This document shows, one piece after another, positions 43,168-51,659 of a stretch of DNA of 59,034 nt; the stretch's first letter is position 1, and the number at the start of each line of letters is the position of its first letter. The translations under genes were made by a program, and so were the position numbers. The notes beneath the pieces were generated by a model. It was not told where the DNA came from. It did not search any database and saw only the letters and a list, made by a program, of their open reading frames with translations. Origin of the DNA: an uncultured Bacteroidota bacterium (GTDB taxonomy: Bacteria > Bacteroidota > Bacteroidia > Flavobacteriales_D > Sanyastnellaceae); contig CAIZGX010000030.1 in NCBI GenBank assembly GCA_903932685.1, forward strand, positions 1-59,034, given 5' to 3'.

Positions 43168-44952
43168 ATGAAAAAGTCAGTTTCAGTATTTGTATTTATT
43201 CTTCTATTTGGGTGGTCCGCGCAAAGCCAAGTCACTTTGCCGCGCAATCTAACACCGCAAGAAATTGAGCAAATTGCTCATGGTGATTTTTCAATTCTAA
43301 ACAGCGACAGAGGAATTGAATCTCCTCCCCCTTTCACAAACATTCGCGCCATGGCCGAATGGGAAGAGATTCAATGCTTGACAATTTCATGGATTTCTTA
43401 CCCATCCATTTTAAAACAAATTGTAGCCGCAGCGCGCACGCAAACACTTGTAATCATTCTTTCTGAAGATGTTGCAGCAACAGAGGCTTACCTATACGGA
43501 ACAGCAGGCGGACCAGCATTTACAGATTTGAACAACGTAATTATTCTACCTGCGAGTTATGATTCGGTCTGGATGCGAGATTACGGCGCGAACCCAGCCT
43601 ATTCCAATGAAGTGGAAGATTTGTTCTTGGTTGATTGGATTTACAATCGTCCGACAAGACCGAATGATGATGCCTCTCCGCAATACGTAGCGGATTATTT
43701 GGGTTTGGACTTGTATACCACGACTGCGGCACCAGACGACCTGGTGAACACAGGCGGAAACTGGATGAGCGATGGTTTCGGAACAGCCATTGTTACGGAA
43801 TTAATTCTTGAGGAAAACGCGGCTGGAAACCCATACGGAGTTACAGCAAAAACCGAAGCTGAAATAGACGCAATGACTTCTACCTATTTAGGAATTGACC
43901 GCTACATTAAAATGCCAACGCTTCCCTTCGATGGTATTCATCACGTGGACATGCACATGAAGTTAATCGACGAGCAAACCTTACTCGTGGGTGAATATCC
44001 AGCTAACATTGCAGATGGTCCGCAGATCAATGCAAACATGGACTATGTGGTTTCTAACTTCATGAACAAATGGGGTGAGCCGTACAAGACCGTTCGTATT
44101 CCTATGCCTCCTAGTGTGGCGGGAAATTGGCCAAGTTCGAATCCTCCATCTTCCTACAGAACATACACCAATGCAGTTTTCGTAAACAAGATGGTAATTC
44201 TGCCGATTTACCGCGAGCAATACGATACCACCGCGTTACGTATTTGGCAAGAGATGTTGCCTGGATATCAAATTGTAGGAATAGATTGCGATAACCAACC
44301 CGAGAACATTATTTCTGCGAGTGGCGCTATACACTGCATCACCCATAGTGTTGGTGTGGCAAACCCACTATTAATCAGTCACAACCCTCTTCCAGATACA
44401 GATAATACAACAACCGACTACAGTGTTGTGGCATACATGAATCACCGCGACGGCGTTGCTGCGGGAAGAATGTATTGGAAGACTTCACTAACAGGGGCAT
44501 ATACGCAAGTGAACATGGTAAATATTGGAAGTAACAACTGGGAAGGTTTCATCCCGGCTCAGCCTGCTGGAACGCGCGTGTATTATTATGTTGAAGGTGA
44601 AGCGTCTACAGGAAAAGTTTTACAACGTCCAATGGCTGCCCCAGATGGCTACTGGAGTTTCGATGTGTTTGCTGGAAATACGATAAACGAAGAGGCTTTT
44701 CAGTTTTCACGTCTTTATCCGAATCCTGCAAGCGAGATGACTTCTGTTGAATTCAGTGTGCGTGCTTCGCAAAGAGTGAATGCATACATCTTGGATGCGC
44801 AGGGACGAAGAGTTCAAGAAATTTATTCTGGGGTTTTATCTCCAGAGCAATCTAAGTTGTTCTTCGACGCATCATCATTAGCAGAAGGTATGTATTTCGT
44901 TCAGGTGATTGGTGAAAGAGGAGTATACAGAACCCCATTTGTAGTAAAATAA
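43168..44952 (+). CDS. Secreted peptidylarginine/agmatine deiminase-family protein with T9SS domain
   Basis: 594 residues. A signal peptide (1-20) precedes a deiminase domain (about 60-400) of the PAD_porph/agmatine deiminase family. The catalytic set seen in Porphyromonas peptidylarginine deiminase can be placed: Asp138 (WMRDYG), His259 and Asp261 (GIHHVDMH), Asn335 (RTYTNAVF) and Cys390 (GAIHCITHS). A beta domain and a T9SS type A signal follow (FQFSRLYPNPASEMTS to TPFVVK, about 515-594). Expected reaction: conversion of a guanidino group to a ureido group plus ammonia outside the cell. Whether the substrate is agmatine or arginine in proteins is open. It is directly followed by the glycosylasparaginase gene. 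Confidence 0.88.
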   Translation: MKKSVSVFVFILLFGWSAQSQVTLPRNLTPQEIEQIAHGDFSILNSDRGIESPPPFTNIRAMAEWEEIQCLTISWISYPSILKQIVAAARTQTLVIILSEDVAATEAYLYGTAGGPAFTDLNNVIILPASYDSVWMRDYGANPAYSNEVEDLFLVDWIYNRPTRPNDDASPQYVADYLGLDLYTTTAAPDDLVNTGGNWMSDGFGTAIVTELILEENAAGNPYGVTAKTEAEIDAMTSTYLGIDRYIKMPTLPFDGIHHVDMHMKLIDEQTLLVGEYPANIADGPQINANMDYVVSNFMNKWGEPYKTVRIPMPPSVAGNWPSSNPPSSYRTYTNAVFVNKMVILPIYREQYDTTALRIWQEMLPGYQIVGIDCDNQPENIISASGAIHCITHSVGVANPLLISHNPLPDTDNTTTDYSVVAYMNHRDGVAAGRMYWKTSLTGAYTQVNMVNIGSNNWEGFIPAQPAGTRVYYYVEGEASTGKVLQRPMAAPDGYWSFDVFAGNTINEEAFQFSRLYPNPASEMTSVEFSVRASQRVNAYILDAQGRRVQEIYSGVLSPEQSKLFFDASSLAEGMYFVQVIGERGVYRTPFVVK

Positions 44953-45948
44953 ATGTCGAATAACAGAAGGAAATTTTTAGGTCAGTTAGTTGCAACAGGA
45001 GCTCTATTAGGAATGTCTCCAGCTCTTTTTTCATTCAGTGAAAAAAAGAAAAAGCCAGCAGAAAAGGTTCGCTATACCAAGGGATTGGTGCTGTCAACTT
45101 GGGATCATGGTATTGCTGCGAACGATGCTGCAATGGATGCACTAAAGAAAGGTGGAAATGCCTTGGATATGGCAGAGAAAGGGGTGTGGCAAACAGAGTC
45201 TGATTTAACTAACCTAAGTGTTGGACTAGGCGGATTTCCTGATAGGGAAGGAAGAACGACATTAGATGCCTGCATCATGGATTGGCAGCACAAGGTGGGG
45301 TCAGTAGCTTTTGTTCAGGGATTCGAACATCCGATTTCAATTGCGCGTGCTGTTTTGGAAAAGACACCGCATGCCATGATTGTTGGAAAGGGAGCTGAGC
45401 AATTTGCATTGGAGCAAGGATTCAAGCATAGCGATTATGTAAATCCGGAAGCGCAAAAAGCATGGAAAGAATGGTTGAAGACTTCCGAGTACAAACCAAT
45501 CATCAATATTGAAAATCACGATACCATTGGCCTGTTGGCGATGGATTATGAAGGAAGAATTTCGGGTGCTTGCACTACAAGCGGTTTGTCATTCAAGTTG
45601 CATGGAAGAGTGGGCGACAGTCCGATTATAGGTGCTGGATTGTACATCGATAATGAAGTGGGTGGAGCCACCTGCACGGGTCTTGGTGAAACCGTTATCC
45701 GTTCATGTACTTCTTTCTTGGTTGTTGAACTCATGCGTCAAGGCGCAAGCGCGCAGGAAGCATGTGAGGAAGCAATAGCGCGATTGAAATCGAACAACGC
45801 GTTTATGGTTGACGAGTATCAAGTTGGTGTGTTAGCTGTTGATAAGGCAGGTGATATCGGAGGGCACGGATTGCGGAGTGGATTTACTTATGCGTTGTGC
45901 AAAGACGGTAAGAATGAAATGTACACCGCAGGATCGCTTATTCGCTAG
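44953..45948 (+). CDS. N4-(beta-N-acetylglucosaminyl)-L-asparaginase
   Basis: A 331-residue Ntn-hydrolase. The precursor is expected to self-cleave between Asp190 and Thr191 (NHDTIGLLAMD), making Thr191 the nucleophile, and the GHG-like loops LHGRVGDSPIIGAGLYID and GGATCTGLGE bind substrate. It hydrolyses the GlcNAc-Asn bond of N-glycopeptides. The N-terminus NRRKFLGQLVATGALLG is a Tat-type signal, so it is exported folded. The ATG immediately follows the deiminase stop, so the two are in one operon. Its stop overlaps the convergent holA stop. Confidence 0.92.
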   Translation: MSNNRRKFLGQLVATGALLGMSPALFSFSEKKKKPAEKVRYTKGLVLSTWDHGIAANDAAMDALKKGGNALDMAEKGVWQTESDLTNLSVGLGGFPDREGRTTLDACIMDWQHKVGSVAFVQGFEHPISIARAVLEKTPHAMIVGKGAEQFALEQGFKHSDYVNPEAQKAWKEWLKTSEYKPIINIENHDTIGLLAMDYEGRISGACTTSGLSFKLHGRVGDSPIIGAGLYIDNEVGGATCTGLGETVIRSCTSFLVVELMRQGASAQEACEEAIARLKSNNAFMVDEYQVGVLAVDKAGDIGGHGLRSGFTYALCKDGKNEMYTAGSLIR

Positions 45949-46955
45949 TGCATTATTTTAAAAACCAACTCACGCATAATGTCGCCGTGAGACATGCTAT
46001 TTCCCTTTAATCCTTTGAGCTGCTCATCTGCATCTCTGAAGTATTTGATTATTCGTTCAGATTTTCCTGGAGAATAATTCTTTTCTCCTTCTTTATAGTT
46101 CTGAGCCGCGTAATAATTAACGCCTAATTCTTTGTACGCAACGTCTTTGTTGGTGCTGTTTTGAATCACACAAAGCTTCGCGAAAAAGCTGTACAGTGCA
46201 GGAATGATTTGAAATAACGGATGATCTTTTGGGTTTTTCTCGAAGAAGTTTATAATCTGATTCGCTTTCATAACGTCTTTGCGAATGAGCGCCGTTTGCA
46301 ATTCCCAAACGTTGAAGTCTTTGGAAATCCCTATGTGATCTTGAATAATTTGAGTGGTGATTTCCTCCCCTGGATTCAAAACGATACTGAGCTTGGAAAT
46401 TTCATTGGTGAGTTTATGAAGGTCAGAACCTAGGTAATCGGCGAGCAACTGAGTTGCTGTTCCGCGAATAACAAGACCCTGGTCTTTAACAATATTTTGA
46501 ACCCAAGTGGGCAGCTGATTTTCTTTAATGGCAAGCGATTCAAAGGTTTTCGCTTTGGCTTTTAAGGTTTTAAAAATAGAAGATCGACCATCTACCTTTC
46601 CATTTTTGTGACAAAAGGCTAACACGGTGCTTTGCGTGGGTGCGTCTAAATAATTTAAGAGACACTTATACAAATCTTCTTTCTTCCAACATTTTAGATC
46701 TTGGGCCTCGCGCACGATGATCACTTGCTTATTTCCCATCATAGGGAAACTCTTCGCCATGGAAACAATGGATTCTAGATTTGAATCTTTACCATAACAA
46801 ACAGTTAGACCAAAGGCCTTCTCACTTTCATCGAGGATTTTATCTTCAATGGCATCAGCAATAAGATCTATAAAGAACGCCTCTTCGCCGTGCAAAAGAT
46901 AAACAGGGGCAGTATTGCCCATTTGAATGTCACGAATGATTAGCGAGTGTTCCAT
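45945..46955 (-). CDS. holA: DNA polymerase III delta subunit
   Basis: A 336-residue clamp-loader subunit that opens the sliding clamp. The N-terminal AAA-like domain begins PVYLLHGEEAFFIDLIADAI, with no functional P-loop, as is normal for delta, and KQVIIVREAQDLK corresponds to the Walker B region. The C-terminal helical collar domain holds NFFEKNPKDHPLFQIIPALY. The ATG at 46955 is preferred to an upstream TTG at 46964, which overlaps a near-consensus -7 box (GATATTTG, 46962-46969). It is divergent from the HsdR_N-type gene. Confidence 0.9.
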   Translation of the reverse strand: MEHSLIIRDIQMGNTAPVYLLHGEEAFFIDLIADAIEDKILDESEKAFGLTVCYGKDSNLESIVSMAKSFPMMGNKQVIIVREAQDLKCWKKEDLYKCLLNYLDAPTQSTVLAFCHKNGKVDGRSSIFKTLKAKAKTFESLAIKENQLPTWVQNIVKDQGLVIRGTATQLLADYLGSDLHKLTNEISKLSIVLNPGEEITTQIIQDHIGISKDFNVWELQTALIRKDVMKANQIINFFEKNPKDHPLFQIIPALYSFFAKLCVIQNSTNKDVAYKELGVNYYAAQNYKEGEKNYSPGKSERIIKYFRDADEQLKGLKGNSMSHGDIMRELVFKIMH

Positions 46956-47039
46956 GTCTTGCAAATATCGGGAATAGTCTTGTCGAAGCCCAACATTTCA
47001 ATCTTGAAAAATATACACTAATTTGCACAACTGAATTTT

Positions 47040-47489
47040 ATGCTTGATTTCCAATTCCCCTCTTATTCGTTCCGCATTCGCGGTGAATCCACGCGTGAAG
47101 TGTGGGATATTGTTCGTAACAAATGGGTAGCGCTCACTCCTGAAGAATTTGTTCGTCAGCATGCCATTCATTTTTTTATTCACGATTTGAATTTCCCGAA
47201 TGGAAGAATAGGCGTTGAGACCGAAGTTGTTTTTCATGGAATGAAACGCAGAGCCGATTTAGTCTTGTATACGCGAGAAGCATTTCCGTTACTCATTGCT
47301 GAGTTCAAAGCTCCTACAGTGAAAATTGAAGAGGCTGTTTTAAGTCAAACCTTGCGTTACAATTCTGTTTTGAAGGCGCCTTGGTTATTGATATCCAATG
47401 GACACGAACATGCGTTGTGCGAGGTGAATAGCGATACGGGAACTGGCAAGTGGCATGCCGAAGCAGCCGAATGGAAGTTCATTCAATAA
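47040..47489 (+). CDS. HsdR N-terminal-domain (PD-(D/E)xK-like) protein
   Basis: A 149-residue stand-alone protein that resembles only the N-terminal nuclease domain of type I restriction HsdR subunits. The PD-(D/E)xK core is visible: RIGVETEVVFHG, RRADLVLYTREAFPLLIAEFKAP (Asp73, Glu88, Lys90), then EEAVLSQTLRYNSVLKAPWLLISNG. There is no helicase part and no hsdM/hsdS nearby, so it is not a restriction system. Small proteins like this are widespread in Bacteroidota next to holA; the role is unknown, and a DNA repair or replication nuclease is a guess. Confidence 0.8.
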   Translation: MLDFQFPSYSFRIRGESTREVWDIVRNKWVALTPEEFVRQHAIHFFIHDLNFPNGRIGVETEVVFHGMKRRADLVLYTREAFPLLIAEFKAPTVKIEEAVLSQTLRYNSVLKAPWLLISNGHEHALCEVNSDTGTGKWHAEAAEWKFIQ

Positions 47490-47492
47490 AGA

Positions 47493-48227
47493 TTATTTCT
47501 TTTTTCTATTTGCTCCGGGAAGATTAACGGTGAAGTAAATGCTCCAATTTCCGTAGTCTTCATTTGCGTATTTTCCACCTGAAAATAGTTCGTTAGGAAA
47601 ATACCGCACCCCTAAGGCCAAGGTGCTGAAACTAATTTTGAGTGAAGATGCGTATTGCAAAGCATTGAATACTCTTGGATTTTTTTCAATGCGTTTCAAT
47701 TTAACATCGTCAATTTTCTTCACTCCCAGAAATCGTGCATTCGAAAAGTAATAACCCTCTAAGGCCCATTCGAAGTAGCAGTTGGCCTGACTGCCGTGCT
47801 TAAGAAGATAACGACGTAATCGAATTTGCGCATTGAATGCATTAGAACTGAATTTCGCTCGATTCCAGGTGCTGTCGGGCTCGAAAGAATGAATAGGGTA
47901 GTATGAATTCAAGCGTTGTGTTCTTCTGTAATAACCAACACCAAAGACAACTGAAGACATATCAGCAAGGTCTTTTTTGAAGGTATATCCGCAGGAAAAG
48001 CTTCTGCCCAATTCAAGCTTTTCCTTTTTTGACAGGTGTTTGTTGTTGGGAATGAAATTTCCAATTTCGTAATAGAAAGAGGAGTAATTGTCAATGTTAA
48101 CGCCTTCCAACCGATAGTCTCGAGTTCTCTTCATGACAGAATCGATAGTCGATTCAAACAGAATTGTTTGTCCTGTCGCGTGAATTGTTATTCCAAGAGC
48201 TAAGAGAAAAAGCAACGCGTACCTCAT
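47493..48227 (-). CDS. Exported protein of unknown function, barrel-like
   Basis: 244 residues with a signal peptide (ending IHATGQ). The mature part has alternating strands rich in Tyr, Phe and Arg (YYEIGNFIP, SSVVFGVGYYRRTQRLN, NAQIRLRRYLLKH, CYFEWALEGYYFS, GNWSIYFTVNL), as in small outer membrane barrels. No family is recognised. Its ATG overlaps the subtilisin stop by 4 bp, so the two are co-translated and may work together at the cell surface. Confidence 0.65.
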   Translation of the reverse strand: MRYALLFLLALGITIHATGQTILFESTIDSVMKRTRDYRLEGVNIDNYSSFYYEIGNFIPNNKHLSKKEKLELGRSFSCGYTFKKDLADMSSVVFGVGYYRRTQRLNSYYPIHSFEPDSTWNRAKFSSNAFNAQIRLRRYLLKHGSQANCYFEWALEGYYFSNARFLGVKKIDDVKLKRIEKNPRVFNALQYASSLKISFSTLALGVRYFPNELFSGGKYANEDYGNWSIYFTVNLPGANRKKK

Positions 48228-49876
48228 GGTTGTGGAATAGGTATTTCGAAGAAGTGACGATCGTAGACCACACGAAGTTTACACCCTTTGAATTCCTCAG
48301 CGGGAATCGATGCTATCACTTTGTTTTGCGGACGAGAAACGTTGTACTTAAATACTTCTCCTGTTGCTTTTATGAATTGAATGAACGCTACCGGAGAAGA
48401 ATAGTTTTCTTCGATTTCTATAGTGTCTCTTCGGCTGATGGTTAAAACGTTATTGCAGCTCAAGCTGTCAATGGAGAACTGAACCGAATAAACATTCGGT
48501 TTTTCTTCTTCTCCGAAAAAGAAATAACTCGCTTTTGGAATGCCGAATCCGTGGGCGTAATCGAAAAACGGATATAGAGATCCGCTCTTGCGCATTTCTT
48601 CCCACAATTTTTCAGTGGTCCAATCTGGATGAAGTTGACGCACACATGCTGCAAATCCGCATACCAAAGGTGTTGCAAACGAAGTTCCTTGAATGCTCTT
48701 GTAGTTATCGTCACCATCATCTTCCGGATAGAGTAATTCTCCGGGCGCGCAGACGTCGGGCTTTAATCTTCCGTCTGAAGTTGGACCAATTGAACTGAAG
48801 CTTGAAATGTATCCTGTAGTTGGATTAACAGATCCAACGGTAAGGATTCGTTCGGCATCTGCCGGAGCGCCAATAATTTCCCAACTGTTTTGAAGTTCAT
48901 TTCCAGCAGCATTCACGACTAAAATCCCTTTGTCCATAGCAGTGTTGGCTGCAATACTAATCTTGCAAGTCCTTCCATTTAAATCTCTTCGTTCGTATAG
49001 TTGATTGGTAAAACTTAGGGAAGAGTTGACCAAACTCGCACCTTTCTCATCAGCCCATTCCAAGGCTTGAATCCATTGAACGTCATTCAGAAAACGAAAG
49101 AATCCCATGTTGGGTGTTACTCGCGCTAGGAGGTATGTTGCTTCGGTAGCCAATCCGAATTGAACAGAGTCGTTCTTTCCTGCTAAAAATGTTAGTACTT
49201 CAGTTCCGTGAATAGAATTAGAATAGACACCTTCTGTTTTCTTTAAAAAGTCTTTGGTCTCAATGATTTGATTGTTCTTGAATAAATGCGAGAGCTGTTC
49301 TACGTCATCTGCATCAGTGAATCCCGCATCGAATAAAGCGATAACGGTGTTCTTTCCGAATAACTCGCGCTCGCTAAATTGAGTTGGTTCAAGCAAATCG
49401 AGTTGAGTCTTAGCTTCCTTTACTTGATAGTCGAAATTTTCTGAAGGCAGATAGTTTGTAGTTGGAAATTCAGCGGCGATTATCGATTGCTCTTGAAGGA
49501 ATTCGACTTCAAGAACGAAAGGAAGATTGGCTATTCTTTTCCAATTCATTTCAGAGGCTTGAACTACCGCTGCGTTTAACCAACGACTTGTTCCGAAGGT
49601 GCTGTCTGAATAGGCTTCAACCAGGGAAATGTATTCTTCGTAAACAGGAACATCCCTTTCGTCCCAGGCAATATTCTGCATAAACCTTCTTTCAATTGCA
49701 GCCGCTGAGAAATTATTTTGAAAGGAATTGTCGTGAATTCCTTTGTCTTTGAAAACGACATATCCCCATTGTTGCGCGGAGGCAATGTTTGTTAGACCAA
49801 TGGAAAATGAAAGCAACAGAAAAAAGAGAATAGCGCTATTCCGTGTATTTTTGTTCGGATTTAAAAATGAATACAT
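48224..49876 (-). CDS. Secreted S8 (subtilisin-like) serine protease
   Basis: 550 residues with a signal peptide ending IASAQ (about 35). A prodomain-like region (36-150) precedes the S8 catalytic domain. The triad is Asp183 (VIALFDAGF), His223 (NSIHGTEVL) and Ser399 ([12 protein letters not shown]), with the oxyanion Asn326 in VNAAGNE. The C-terminal 100 residues are beta-rich; no T9SS signal is visible, so it may stay periplasmic or be exported by signal peptide only. The only ATG (49876) overlaps the 5' end of the divergent threonine aldolase gene by about 10 bp. Confidence 0.9.
   Translation of the reverse strand: MYSFLNPNKNTRNSAILFFLLLSFSIGLTNIASAQQWGYVVFKDKGIHDNSFQNNFSAAAIERRFMQNIAWDERDVPVYEEYISLVEAYSDSTFGTSRWLNAAVVQASEMNWKRIANLPFVLEVEFLQEQSIIAAEFPTTNYLPSENFDYQVKEAKTQLDLLEPTQFSERELFGKNTVIALFDAGFTDADDVEQLSHLFKNNQIIETKDFLKKTEGVYSNSIHGTEVLTFLAGKNDSVQFGLATEATYLLARVTPNMGFFRFLNDVQWIQALEWADEKGASLVNSSLSFTNQLYERRDLNGRTCKISIAANTAMDKGILVVNAAGNELQNSWEIIGAPADAERILTVGSVNPTTGYISSFSSIGPTSDGRLKPDVCAPGELLYPEDDGDDNYKSIQGTSFATPLVCGFAACVRQLHPDWTTEKLWEEMRKSGSLYPFFDYAHGFGIPKASYFFFGEEEKPNVYSVQFSIDSLSCNNVLTISRRDTIEIEENYSSPVAFIQFIKATGEVFKYNVSRPQNKVIASIPAEEFKGCKLRVVYDRHFFEIPIPQP
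49846..49853 (+). promoter_or_regulatory. Candidate -7 element of the threonine aldolase gene
   Basis: TATTTTTG (8/8 to TAnnTTTG), 13 bp before the ATG at 49867. It lies inside the N-terminal codons of the divergent subtilisin gene. Confidence 0.45.
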
Positions 49877-50901
49877 CTATGGCGAATATAATTGATTTAC
49901 GCAGTGACACGTTCACCGTTCCTTCAGACGAAATGAGAAAAGCCATGTTCGAAGCGCAAGTGGGCGACGATGTGTTTGGGGAGGATCCAACGGTGAATGC
50001 ACTGGAGGCCTATGCAGCAGACTTGTTCGGTATGGAAGCCGCCTTGTTCTGCACCAGTGGAACGCAGTCGAATCAAATTGCGATCAACGTGCATACGCGT
50101 CCTGGAGACGAAGTGATTTGCAGCAACCTTGCACATATCTACATATACGAAGGCGGAGGAATTGCATTGAACAGCGGAAGTTCTGTTCGTTTAATCGAAG
50201 GTCCACGTGGCATGTTCACGGCAGAACAAGTGAAGGCAAACATTAACAACAGAGCCGATGTTCATTTGCCGAATACTTCATTGGTCTGCACGGAAGACAC
50301 CGTGAACAAAGGCGGAGGAGCCATTTGGGATTTCAATGAGATTTTGAAAATTCAAGAAGTGTGTAAAGCGAATGGAATGGCTTTGCATTGTGATGGTGCG
50401 CGATTGTTCAATGCGTTGGAAGAAACAAAGATGACTCCAGCAGAATACGCGAAGGCTTATGACTCAATAAGTGTTTGTTTAAGCAAAGGACTTGCAGCTC
50501 CGGTTGGAAGCTTTTTGGTGGGGTCGAAAGATTTTATTTTGAAGGCACGTCGCCGCAGAAAAACCATGGGCGGAGGAATGCGTCAAGCTGGATTCCTTGC
50601 AGCAGCCGGTTTGCATGCCATGCAGGTAGAGCGATTCCGTTTGCATGAAGATCATGCACATGCGAAAGCAATAGGAAATGTTTTGAGTGCAATGCCTTAT
50701 TGCGCCGAGATTATGCCTGTTGAAACGAACATTGTTATCTGGAGACCTACTAGTAATTCTTCAGCTGAGATGATAGAGAAATTAACTCCTTTAGGAATCA
50801 AGTGTTTCCCTTTCGGACCGGTGTGGCTTCGATTTGTCTTTCACAGAAATGTTTCTGCGGAGCAGGTTCAGGAGTTGATAAAGAAGCTTGAGAGCTTGTA
50901 A
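49867..50901 (+). CDS. Low-specificity L-threonine aldolase
   Basis: A 344-residue fold-type I PLP enzyme that splits threonine (and allo-threonine) into glycine and acetaldehyde. It has the N-terminal [31 protein letters not shown], the stacking residue in NLAHIYIYE (His90), Asp176 in [11 protein letters not shown], and the Schiff-base Lys207 in [17 protein letters not shown] choices are 49867 and 49879; an upstream GTG frame lies within the promoter. Its stop is adjacent to the stop of the convergent antitoxin gene. Confidence 0.93.
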   Translation: MNTSMANIIDLRSDTFTVPSDEMRKAMFEAQVGDDVFGEDPTVNALEAYAADLFGMEAALFCTSGTQSNQIAINVHTRPGDEVICSNLAHIYIYEGGGIALNSGSSVRLIEGPRGMFTAEQVKANINNRADVHLPNTSLVCTEDTVNKGGGAIWDFNEILKIQEVCKANGMALHCDGARLFNALEETKMTPAEYAKAYDSISVCLSKGLAAPVGSFLVGSKDFILKARRRRKTMGGGMRQAGFLAAAGLHAMQVERFRLHEDHAHAKAIGNVLSAMPYCAEIMPVETNIVIWRPTSNSSAEMIEKLTPLGIKCFPFGPVWLRFVFHRNVSAEQVQELIKKLESL

Positions 50902-51186
50902 TTAGATGAAGGAGATTTTAATCTCTTTTTTCAACGCTTTGAAGACTCTTAGCAATGTTCCAACACGGACATCGGTGAAGTTGTTTTCAAGTTTTGAAAT
51001 TTGAGCCTTTTTCACGCCAATTAGATTGCCTAAATCTTCTTGACTGAGGTTTTGCTCTTCGCGCAGTGAACGTATGGAGCTGCCCAATAAATCTAATCGC
51101 AAATCTTCTTCGAACTGCTTTCGTTTTGCTGTTTCTTTCTTTCCGATATAACGGTCTAGTGTTTCCTCAAGGGTTACCAGTTTCAT
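50902..51186 (-). CDS. HTH antitoxin, HigA-like
   Basis: About 94 residues from the ATG at 51186, or 111 from the ATG at 51237. An N-terminal segment (VTLEETLDRYIGKKETAKR) is followed by an XRE-type helix-turn-helix (IRSLREEQNLSQEDLGNLIGVKKAQISKLENN), then the end FKALKKEIKISF. It should neutralise the toxin encoded just upstream and repress the shared promoter. The shorter start matches the usual beginning of such antitoxins and leaves a 20-bp overlap with the toxin gene; the longer start would overlap by 71 bp. Confidence 0.85.
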   Translation of the reverse strand: MKLVTLEETLDRYIGKKETAKRKQFEEDLRLDLLGSSIRSLREEQNLSQEDLGNLIGVKKAQISKLENNFTDVRVGTLLRVFKALKKEIKISFI

Positions 51187-51511
51187 TTTTTTCTTCGAAG
51201 TATTGTCTTCTGAGATTTTCGGCTTTTTGGATTTCATTTTGTGGAGTTTTTTGAGTTGTTTTTATGAAGATTGTACAAATTATAATTAGAGATTCGGAAC
51301 CGTCCCAAAATGCCAGAAGTCTGTAATAAGTATTCGAATAGAATGTTCGAAATTCCCAAATGTTGGACGTTAGCTTTTTAAGTAGTTCCTGATCAATGAC
51401 TTTAGTCGATTTCAATATGTTGTAAAGAATCTTTTCCCGAGCTTTCTCGGGTAAGAAGTACATCTCATTAGCGACATTGTCTAGAATTTTGACGTTGAAT
51501 TTTGATTGCAT
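51167..51511 (-). CDS. RelE/HigB-type toxin (Gp49-like)
   Basis: A 114-residue protein of the phage-derived Gp49/HigB group of RelE-fold mRNA interferases: VANEMYFLPEKAREKILYNIL, then LLKKLTSNIWEFRTFYSNTYYRLLAFWDGSE, then a hydrophobic strand (LIIICTIFIKTTQKTP). The basic and aromatic residues of the central strand (Trp, Glu-Phe-Arg, Tyr-Tyr-Arg) are those expected in the RNA-cleaving site. Toxin first, antitoxin second is the HigBA order. The C-terminal extension beyond EIQKAE overlaps the antitoxin gene. Confidence 0.85.
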   Translation of the reverse strand: MQSKFNVKILDNVANEMYFLPEKAREKILYNILKSTKVIDQELLKKLTSNIWEFRTFYSNTYYRLLAFWDGSESLIIICTIFIKTTQKTPQNEIQKAENLRRQYFEEKNETGNP

Positions 51512-51542
51512 TTTGTTTCATTTTGCTAATATAGTGTATCCT

Positions 51543-51611
51543 AATAAGGAAACCTATATTTGTTGAAACAAATTTCAATACAATATTTGAAAGTGTAAAG
51601 ATTTCCTTATT
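51543..51611. promoter_or_regulatory. Inverted repeats upstream of the HigBA-type operon (candidate operators)
   Basis: AATAAGGAAA (51543-51552) and TTTCCTTATT (51602-51611) are a perfect 10-bp inverted pair 49 bp apart. Between them, TTGAAA and TTTCAA (51563-51568 and 51573-51578) form a second symmetric site. The block is 30-100 bp upstream of the toxin ATG, where an HTH antitoxin would autoregulate. The rest of the 51512-51659 gap shows nothing else. Confidence 0.45.
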
Positions 51612-51659
51612 CGGAAACGAGTTGAAAAACGAGACTAAATGTGTCGGAAAGCGTTGATT

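Noticed and set aside
47040-47489. Type I restriction-modification system
   Set aside because: Only the HsdR N-terminal domain is present; no helicase region, hsdM or hsdS is in the window.
51555-51562. Plus-strand promoter TATATTTG
   Set aside because: It matches the -7 consensus, but no plus-strand gene follows; the flanking genes are on the minus strand.
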